14,588 nucleotides of DNA from Stenotrophomonas sp. UBA2302 (GTDB lineage Bacteria; Pseudomonadota; Gammaproteobacteria; Xanthomonadales; Xanthomonadaceae). The translations under genes and the position numbers were made by a program. Of the stretch, positions 10,177-14,588 are shown one piece after another. The notes below the pieces were generated by a model. The model saw only the letters and a list, made by a program, of their open reading frames with translations. It searched no databases and was not told the DNA's origin. The stretch is from positions 333-14,920 of the forward strand of contig DDVW01000013.1 in the NCBI GenBank assembly GCA_002345545.1. Direction: 5' to 3'. Each line of letters opens with the position of its first letter. Within the stretch, counting starts at the first letter, position 1.

Positions 10177-10800
10177 TCAGAAGCTGGCGCGGACGCCGGC
10201 CATGTACTGGGTAGTGTCTTCGATGAACTGGATTTCGCCCACCACACCCCAGGTCTTGTTGAAGCTGACCTGGCCGCCGAGGTTGCCGACGAAGGTGGTG
10301 TCGATATCGCTGCCGTCCATCACGCCAGCCTTCACCCAGGCTTCGGTGCGGGCCGACGGCTTGCCGCGGACGCCGATGGTGGCGCGACCGGCGGTGGAAT
10401 GCTCCTTCACGGTGCCGTTGTAGCCGGGCACGCCGGAGACCTTCACCTTGCCGTTCAAGCGCACTGCGGCGATGTCGGCGGTGAAGTCCACGCGATCACT
10501 CATGTTCATGTGGTAGCCGATACCCAGCTCCGGCTGGTTCAGCTCGACCTTCAGGCGGGCGCCGTCGCCCAGGCCGTAGCTCTTGGACACGGTGCTATAG
10601 CTGCCGAACACGTGGACCTGCGGGGCGATCGCGAACGAGCCGCGGATGTAGCCGCCGTCACCCTTGGGGTCGTCGAGGAAATCGTCGTTGATCTGCAGCT
10701 GGGTCCAGCCGCCTTCAACGTAGGTGTAGCTCATGTCCGCGGCCGAGGCGGCGAACGGCGTGGCGGCCAGCAGGGCAGCCAGAATCAGGGTCTTGCGCAT
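10177..10800 (-). CDS. Ax21-like outer-membrane beta-barrel protein
   Basis: A 207-residue exported protein. The signal peptide MRKTLILAALLAATPFAASA is cleaved after A20, and the mature part begins ADMSYTYVEGGW. The rest alternates polar and hydrophobic residues as expected for about eight beta strands and ends in VRASF, with a terminal Phe as in the BAM recognition signal. The ADxSYxYVEGG start, the internal IAPQVHVFGSY, LGIGYHM, VGVR-like strands and the FNKTWGVVGEIQF block recall the Ax21/Omp family of Xanthomonas and Stenotrophomonas. Ax21 was once reported as a secreted signal, and key papers were later retracted, so only an outer-membrane role is claimed. AGAGGA seven bases upstream supports the ATG. 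The gene is opposite in strand to the flanking rib genes, with its own promoter and terminator, as if placed between ribD and ribE. Confidence 0.78.
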   Translation of the reverse strand: MRKTLILAALLAATPFAASAADMSYTYVEGGWTQLQINDDFLDDPKGDGGYIRGSFAIAPQVHVFGSYSTVSKSYGLGDGARLKVELNQPELGIGYHMNMSDRVDFTADIAAVRLNGKVKVSGVPGYNGTVKEHSTAGRATIGVRGKPSARTEAWVKAGVMDGSDIDTTFVGNLGGQVSFNKTWGVVGEIQFIEDTTQYMAGVRASF

Positions 10801-10883
10801 GGGGGGTCCTCTTCAGAAATCCGATGTCCATTTCGATCCACCCGTTGCGGGTGGCGGTCGCAGCGTCATGTTGCGGCGCGCAA

Positions 10884-10889
10884 ATTGTA
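10884..10889 (-). promoter_or_regulatory. -10 box of the Ax21-like gene promoter (candidate)
   Basis: The minus strand reads TACAAT here, 83 bases before the gene start, giving a leader of about 75 bases. TTAACG lies upstream but only 12 bp away, too close for a standard -35. The box sits back to back with the ribE promoter at 10927-10935. Confidence 0.45.
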
Positions 10890-10926
10890 ACGAAATCTTC
10901 ACGTTAAGCCAGCCGTACGATGCCGC

Positions 10927-10935
10927 TGGTACAAT
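10927..10935 (+). promoter_or_regulatory. Extended -10 promoter of the ribE operon
   Basis: TGG followed by TACAAT (10930-10935) is an extended -10 element, which can work without a good -35, and none is visible. The predicted start near 10942 coincides with the first base of a small hairpin (GCCGG, loop TTTT, CCGGC at 10942-10955), about 23 bases before the riboswitch aptamer. Confidence 0.55.
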
Positions 10936-10964
10936 GCGCCGGCCGGTTTTCCGGCAACCACAAA

Positions 10965-11110
10965 CGTCTTCAGGGCGGGGTGCGATTCCCCACCGGCGGT
11001 AGGGGCGCAATGCCCGAGCCCGCGAGCGCTTGGCCACGGTGACGTGGACAAGGTCAGCAGATCCGGTCCAATGCCGGAGCCGACGGTCACAGTCCGGATG
11101 AAAGAAGACG
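10965..11110 (+). ncRNA. FMN riboswitch (RFN element) controlling ribE operon
   Basis: This 146-nt aptamer binds flavin mononucleotide and reports pathway end product to the rib genes. Seen in order: closing stem P1 CGTCTTC (10965-10971) with GAAGACG (11104-11110); the conserved core GGGGTGCGATTCCCC then ACCGGCGGTA; the GAGCCCGCGAGCG block; a variable arm with CCACG-GTGA-CGTGG; the AGCAGATCCGGT block; CCGGTCCAATGCCGG; and GCCGACGGTCACAGTCCGGATG. All conserved RFN blocks are present, so it is very likely functional. It lies 178 bases upstream of the ribE start codon; the leader between is described separately. Confidence 0.96.
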
Positions 11111-11114
11111 GTGT

Positions 11115-11161
11115 CACGGGCCTTGGCGGGTCCGTGCACCTGTATGCCTTGCGGCGTTTTT
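11115..11161 (+). terminator. Riboswitch expression-platform hairpins, possible attenuator
   Basis: Directly after the aptamer, CACGGGCC (11115-11122) pairs with GGTCCGTG (11129-11136, one G-U). Then ATGCC (11144-11148) pairs with GGCGT (11153-11157) around TTGC, ending in TTTTT (11157-11161). The second hairpin plus T-run looks like a short intrinsic terminator, but its stem is only five pairs with one G-U. An FMN-dependent attenuator is plausible and unproven. Confidence 0.5.
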
Positions 11162-11236
11162 CGCTCACTTACCGCGGAGAACGTTAGTGAAGTTCCTTCT
11201 TCAAAAGTCCGTACATCCATGTGCGGGGATTCAAAG

Positions 11237-11287
11237 CAGTGCGCTCATCGGGGCCACGGGTGACGCCCGTTACGTGGGGGCGCACTG
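11237..11287 (+). promoter_or_regulatory. Hairpin abutting the ribE start codon
   Basis: CAGTGCGC (11237-11244) is exactly complementary to GCGCACTG (11280-11287), and the 3' arm ends one base before the ribE ATG. Between them ACGGG (11256-11260) pairs with CCCGT (11266-11270), making a stacked two-hairpin fold. The G-run that must serve as the ribosome site (11276-11280) is partly inside the outer stem. This suggests control of translation initiation. Confidence 0.5.
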
Positions 11288-11288
11288 A

Positions 11289-11891
11289 ATGTTCACTGGA
11301 ATCATCGAAGGCGTCGGCCGTCTGGCCGCACGCGAACCCCTCGGCGGCGATGTCCGCTTCACCTTCGACGTCGGCAACCTGCCGTTCGAACAGGTGCAGA
11401 TGGGCGAGAGCATTGCCGTCAATGGCGTCTGCCTGACCGTCATCGATTTCGACGGCAGCAGCTTCAAGGCCGATGCCTCCACCGAAACCCTGGAACTGAC
11501 CACGCTCGGCGCGCTGGCCGAAGGTGCGGTGATCAATCTGGAGCGCGCGATGCGCCCGACCGACCGCCTCGGCGGGCATCTGGTCAGCGGTCACGTCGAT
11601 GGCCTGGGCACGGTGCTGTCCATCCATGAGGACGCACGTGCGCTGCGCTGGCGCTTTGCCGCGCCCAAGCCGCTGCTCAAGTACATCGCCAAGAAGGGCT
11701 CGATCTGTGTCGATGGCGTCAGCCTCACCGTCAACGAGGCCGATGACGAAGGCTTCGAGGTCGCGCTGATTCCGCACACCGTCGCCAATACCGCTTTTGC
11801 CGCCACTGCCGTGGGCAGTGCGGTCAATCTGGAAATCGATCTGGTCGCCCGCTATGTCGAGCGCCTGCTGGGCCAAGGAGCCACGCCATGA
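11289..11891 (+). CDS. ribE: Riboflavin synthase, alpha chain
   Basis: A 200-residue enzyme that dismutates two molecules of 6,7-dimethyl-8-ribityllumazine into riboflavin and the RibD product. The diagnostic start MFTGIIEGVG is present. The two lumazine-binding barrels are clear: repeat 1 with GESIAVNGVCLTV (39-51) and repeat 2 with KGSICVDGVSLTVN (136-149). GGHLVSGHVDG (95-105) and IPHT (161-164) complete the active-site set, and NLEIDLVARYVERLL (180-194) is the usual C-terminal trimerisation helix. Length is normal. Often named ribC in other species. It is the first gene behind the FMN riboswitch, with a 347-base predicted leader and a G-run instead of a classic Shine-Dalgarno. Its stop overlaps the next start (ATGA). 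Confidence 0.98.
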   Translation: MFTGIIEGVGRLAAREPLGGDVRFTFDVGNLPFEQVQMGESIAVNGVCLTVIDFDGSSFKADASTETLELTTLGALAEGAVINLERAMRPTDRLGGHLVSGHVDGLGTVLSIHEDARALRWRFAAPKPLLKYIAKKGSICVDGVSLTVNEADDEGFEVALIPHTVANTAFAATAVGSAVNLEIDLVARYVERLLGQGATP

Positions 11892-12991
11892 GTTTCGCCC
11901 CCATTCCCGAACTGCTGGAAGAAATCCGCGCCGGCCGCATGGTCGTGATCGTCGATGACGAGGACCGCGAGAACGAAGGCGACCTGATCATGGCCGCCGA
12001 GCTGGTCAGGCCGTCGGACATCAATTTCATGGTCACCCACGCCCGTGGGCTGGTGTGCCTGTCGGTGACCCGCGAGCGCACCGCGCAGCTGGGCCTGACG
12101 CCGATGGTGCAGAAGAACACCGCCCAGTTCCACACCAACTTCACCGTCAGCATCGAGGCGGCCGAAGGGGTGACCACCGGCATCTCCGCGCACGACCGCG
12201 CCCACACCATCCGCACCGCGATCCAACCCAACGCCAAGCCGTCGGACCTGACCCAGCCGGGCCATATCTTCCCGCTGACCGCGCAGCCGGGCGGCGTGCT
12301 GACCCGTGCCGGCCACACCGAGGCGGCCAGCGACCTGCCGCGCATGGCCGGGCTGGAAGCGGCCGGCGTGCTGGTGGAAATCCTCAACGCCGACGGCACC
12401 ATGGCGCGCCGTCCGGAGCTGGAGGTGTTCGCCCGCGAGCACGGCCTGAAGATCGGCTCCATCGCCGACCTGATCGCCTACCGGCTGGCCACCGAGCACA
12501 CCGTCGAGCGCGTGGATGAGCGTGAAATCAGCACCGAGTTCGGTCCGTTCCAGCTGGTCACCTACCGCGACCGCATCGCCCACGACCTGCATTTCGCGCT
12601 GGTCCGTGGCACCCCGGACAAGGCGGTACCGACGCTGGTGCGGGTGCAGGTGGAAAACCCGCTGGCCGACCTGCTGCACTGGCGTCGCGACGACTTCGGC
12701 GTGGCCAATACCGATGCGCTGCGCGCGATCGACGCGGCCGGCAGCGGGGTGATGGTGGTGCTGTCGGCGCCGCGCGATACCGATGCGCTGCTGGCCCGGA
12801 TCCGCGTCCAGGGAGAGACGGCCGGCAACAGCAAGGATGTGGGCCAGTGGCGCCGCAACGGTGCCGGCGCGCAGATCCTGGCCGATCTGGGTCTGGGCAA
12901 GCTGCGGGTGCTGGGCACCCCGAGGCGGCAGATCGGACTGGCCGGTTACGGCCTGGAAATCGTTGAAACCGTGCAGGTGCCGGCCCTGTAA
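11888..12991 (+). CDS. ribBA: 3,4-dihydroxy-2-butanone-4-phosphate synthase fused to a degenerate GTP cyclohydrolase II domain
   Basis: 367 residues, two domains. The N-terminal DHBP synthase (1 to about 205) makes the four-carbon precursor from ribulose 5-phosphate and looks active: DDEDRENEGDLI (23-34), THARGLVC (50-57), GISAHDRAHTI (98-108) and RAGHTEAASDL (140-150), with the metal-binding histidine and acidic residues present. The C-terminal part (about 212-367) aligns with GTP cyclohydrolase II by TYRD, HFALVRG, LVRVQVENPLADLL, GAQILADLGLGKLRVLG and YGLEIVE. It has no cysteine at all, so the three-Cys zinc site is gone, and the RQEGRGIGL-type loop is replaced. GTP cyclohydrolase activity is therefore not expected. 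Similar RibB fusions with an inactive RibA-like half (RibBX) are described in other proteobacteria. AAGGAG seven bases upstream fixes the start, which overlaps ribE by four bases. Confidence 0.95.
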   Translation: MSFAPIPELLEEIRAGRMVVIVDDEDRENEGDLIMAAELVRPSDINFMVTHARGLVCLSVTRERTAQLGLTPMVQKNTAQFHTNFTVSIEAAEGVTTGISAHDRAHTIRTAIQPNAKPSDLTQPGHIFPLTAQPGGVLTRAGHTEAASDLPRMAGLEAAGVLVEILNADGTMARRPELEVFAREHGLKIGSIADLIAYRLATEHTVERVDEREISTEFGPFQLVTYRDRIAHDLHFALVRGTPDKAVPTLVRVQVENPLADLLHWRRDDFGVANTDALRAIDAAGSGVMVVLSAPRDTDALLARIRVQGETAGNSKDVGQWRRNGAGAQILADLGLGKLRVLGTPRRQIGLAGYGLEIVETVQVPAL

Positions 12992-13000
12992 CGGCCGGCA
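12978..13000 (+). other. Hairpin spanning the ribBA stop codon
   Basis: TGCCGGCC (12978-12985) pairs exactly with GGCCGGCA (12993-13000) around a 7-base loop that holds the TAA stop. No T-tract follows, so it is not an intrinsic terminator. It may mark an RNA end-protection or processing point within the operon before ribH. Confidence 0.4.
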
Positions 13001-13050
13001 AACGGTACTGACGCGTTAAACTTGCTCACCTTTTTGGATCCCCACCTCCC

Positions 13051-13518
13051 ATGAGCCATTACGAAGGCGATCTCCGTCCGGCCGGATCGGCCCGTTTTGC
13101 CATCCTCGCCAGCCGCTGGAATGCCCGCATCACCGACGCGCTGGTCGCTGGCGCGCGCCAGAGCCTGGCCGGCAACGGCATCGGCGAGGACGCCATCGAC
13201 GTGGTGCGGGTGCCCGGTGCGTGGGAAATTCCGCTGGTGGCCGCGCGGCTGGCCGCCGCCGGCCAGCATGCGGCGATTCTCACTTTGGGCTGCGTGATCC
13301 GCGGCGATACCCGCCATTACGAGCACGTGGCCGACCGCTGCGCCGAAGGCCTGATGCGTGCGCAGCTGGATTTCGGCGTGCCGGTGCTCAATGGCGTGCT
13401 GGCGGTGGAGCGGGTGGAGGATGCCGAGGCGCGCGCCGGCGGCAGCCACGGCAACAAGGGTGAGGAAGTCGCTTTGGCGGCATTGGAAATGGTCAATCTT
13501 CTGGAGCAGCTGCCATGA
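13051..13518 (+). CDS. ribH: 6,7-dimethyl-8-ribityllumazine synthase
   Basis: A 155-residue enzyme that joins the DHBP product with the RibD-derived pyrimidine to form lumazine, the substrate of RibE. Seen: [12 protein letters not shown] (16-27), with the aromatic residue that stacks on the ligand (W23); VPGAWEIPL (54-62); [15 protein letters not shown] (79-93), with the catalytic histidine H89; [10 protein letters not shown]; and [25 protein letters not shown] near the C-terminus. All are conserved in the family and the length is usual. Family members assemble as pentamers or 60-mers; the state here is not predictable. It begins 59 bases after ribBA with only a weak GGAT as ribosome site, and its stop overlaps the nusB start (ATGA), so the two are translationally coupled. 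Confidence 0.98.
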   Translation: MSHYEGDLRPAGSARFAILASRWNARITDALVAGARQSLAGNGIGEDAIDVVRVPGAWEIPLVAARLAAAGQHAAILTLGCVIRGDTRHYEHVADRCAEGLMRAQLDFGVPVLNGVLAVERVEDAEARAGGSHGNKGEEVALAALEMVNLLEQLP

Positions 13519-13994
13519 ACAACAAGAACAACGGCAGGCCCGCCGGAAAGCCGGTCCGTCGCGACGGTATCGATCCGGTGCTGCGCTCGCGCGCGCGACG
13601 TCGTGCGCTGCAGGCGATCTACGCCTGGCAGATTTCCGGTGGCAACGCCGAATCCCTGCTGGCCCAGTTCGCGCACGAGCAGGCGCATGAAGTCGCCGAT
13701 CTGGCGTACTTCGAGAACCTGCTGCGCGGCGTGCTGGACAACCGCCGTGACATCGACGCGGCGCTGACGCCGTTCGTCGACCGTGGTGTGGAAGAGGTCG
13801 ACGCGATCGAGCGCGCGGTGCTGCGCGTGGCCGCCTACGAGCTGCGCTACCGTCTGGATGTACCGTACCGGGTGGTGATCAACGAAGCGATCGAGACCGC
13901 CAAGCGGTTCGGTTCCGAACACGGCCACACCTACGTCAACGGCGTGCTCGACCGCGCCGCGGTGGAGTGGCGCAAGACCGAGTCCGGCCAGTAA
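13515..13994 (+). CDS. nusB: Transcription antitermination factor NusB
   Basis: A 159-residue all-helical RNA-binding protein that with NusE/S10 recognises boxA in rRNA leaders and prevents premature termination. Seen: a basic, low-complexity N-terminal extension (1-18), then [16 protein letters not shown] (24-39), the arginine-rich boxA-binding helix; [15 protein letters not shown] (96-110); and [18 protein letters not shown] (116-133) followed by [10 protein letters not shown] (140-149), the strongest family signature. Length is slightly above E. coli NusB (139) because of the N-terminal extension. It overlaps ribH by four bases (ATGA) with GGAG about 9 bases before the ATG. The ribH-nusB-thiL order is common in gammaproteobacteria and ties nusB expression to the rib operon. 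Confidence 0.97.
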   Translation: MNNKNNGRPAGKPVRRDGIDPVLRSRARRRALQAIYAWQISGGNAESLLAQFAHEQAHEVADLAYFENLLRGVLDNRRDIDAALTPFVDRGVEEVDAIERAVLRVAAYELRYRLDVPYRVVINEAIETAKRFGSEHGHTYVNGVLDRAAVEWRKTESGQ

Positions 13995-14022
13995 CGCTGC
14001 GCGCGGCGCCTGTGTCCACCTG

Positions 14023-14057
14023 CAACGCCGGGGCCGGCATCATCGGCGCCGGCGTTG
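14023..14057 (+). terminator. Stem-loop in the nusB-thiL gap, weak terminator or attenuator
   Basis: CAACGCCGG (14023-14031) pairs exactly with CCGGCGTTG (14049-14057); after one G-G mismatch GCC/GGC adds three inner pairs. It is followed by TCGTTT, a poor T-tract. In the 83-base gap it may partly terminate transcription, lowering thiL relative to nusB, or stabilise the upstream mRNA. Confidence 0.45.
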
Positions 14058-14077
14058 TCGTTTCCGGGAGTTGAGAA

Positions 14078-14588
14078 GTGAGCCTTGACGAATTTGGCCT
14101 GATCCAGCGCATCGCCGCGCGCACCCGTGCACGTGCGGATATCGCGCTGGGCATCGGCGATGACGCCGCGCTGCTGCAGGTGCCGGACGGGCATCAGCTG
14201 GTGGTCACCGCCGACACGCTCAACGCTGGCGTGCATTTCCCGCACGAGACGCCGCCGGCCGACATCGGCTGGAAGGCGCTGGCGGTGAACCTGTCCGATC
14301 TGGCGGCAATGGGCGCCACGCCTGCGTGGTGCACGCTGGCGCTGTCGTTGCCGGCGGCCGATCCGGACTGGATCGATGCGTTCGCCGACGGCTTCTTCGC
14401 GCTGGCCGACGCCCATGGCATCGCCCTGATTGGCGGCGACACCACGCGCGGGCCGCTGTCGATCTCGATCACCGCGATGGGCTGGGTGCCGGCCGGCCAG
14501 GCGCTGAGGCGTGACGGCGCCGGCGTTGGCGATGATGTCTGGGTGACCGGCACGCCCGGCGAGGCGGCGCTGGCGCTGGTGCTGTGGC
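14078..14588 (+). CDS. thiL: Thiamine-monophosphate kinase (C-terminal half cut off by window edge)
   Basis: The first 170 residues of ThiL, which phosphorylates thiamine monophosphate to the active cofactor thiamine diphosphate in an ATP-dependent step. Members run about 320 residues, so roughly half is seen. Visible: the N-terminus MSLDEFGLI typical of ThiL, GIGDDAALL (25-33) with the metal-binding aspartates, TADTLNAGVHFP (44-55), ALAVNLSDLAAMGA (67-80) and IGGDTTRGP (118-126), the PurM/ThiL-family nucleotide site. The start is a GTG at 14078 with GGGAG seven bases upstream; no ATG sits at the conserved N-terminus. Last visible gene of the rib-nusB unit; the 83-base gap before it contains a stem-loop that may tune its level. 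Confidence 0.96.
   Translation, partial: MSLDEFGLIQRIAARTRARADIALGIGDDAALLQVPDGHQLVVTADTLNAGVHFPHETPPADIGWKALAVNLSDLAAMGATPAWCTLALSLPAADPDWIDAFADGFFALADAHGIALIGGDTTRGPLSISITAMGWVPAGQALRRDGAGVGDDVWVTGTPGEAALALVLW

Noticed and set aside
10399..10890. A 163-codon plus-strand frame over the Ax21-like gene
   Set aside because: It is antisense to a gene with a clear signal peptide, barrel pattern, promoter and terminator.
11219..11263. A 14-codon leader peptide (ATG to TGA) in the ribE leader
   Set aside because: There is no Shine-Dalgarno, the codons show no run relevant to riboflavin, and the stretch lies inside the predicted start-codon hairpin region.
11852..12679. A 275-codon minus-strand frame over ribBA
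   Set aside because: It is antisense to an unambiguous enzyme gene in an operon, with no recognisable domain.

Overview
The window is GC-rich chromosomal DNA from a gammaproteobacterium, most likely a member of the Xanthomonadaceae and probably Stenotrophomonas or a close relative. This rests on recalled gene order (glyA, nrdR, GNAT, ribD, then ribE-ribBA-ribH-nusB-thiL), on an Ax21-type outer-membrane protein, and on base composition; it is an inference, not a database match. I see no mobile element, CRISPR array, tRNA or rRNA. This is core-genome housekeeping DNA, and I found no convincing undescribed multi-gene system. The second-look items are regulatory RNA structures and one degenerate enzyme domain.

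Layout, left side (1-5435). A lipid A acyltransferase gene (lpxL/htrB-like, minus strand, cut by the window edge) diverges from waaA, the Kdo transferase that acts just before it in lipid A assembly. Next, on the minus strand, come an AzgA-type purine permease and ettA, an ABC-F translation factor with its own terminator and a consensus -10 box.

Middle (5436-8864). All genes are on the plus strand: a secreted RcnB-like protein, glyA (serine hydroxymethyltransferase), a small four-helix membrane protein of unknown function, nrdR (repressor of ribonucleotide reductase genes) and a GNAT acetyltransferase. A perfect 24-bp palindrome, which shares bases with a second hairpin, lies in the rcnB-like/glyA gap.

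Right side (9001-14588). This is the riboflavin region. ribD (deaminase/reductase) stands alone and ends at a bidirectional terminator. It is separated from the other rib genes by an Ax21-like outer-membrane barrel gene on the minus strand. A 488-bp regulatory region then holds divergent promoters, a well-formed FMN riboswitch and a long leader that ends in a hairpin abutting the ribE start codon. Downstream are ribE, ribBA, ribH, nusB and thiL (cut by the window edge), with ATGA overlaps at ribE/ribBA and ribH/nusB. Together ribD, ribE, ribBA and ribH give the pathway to riboflavin except the GTP cyclohydrolase II step. The C-terminal domain of RibBA, which should do that step, has lost all its zinc-binding cysteines, so a separate active RibA is expected elsewhere in the genome.
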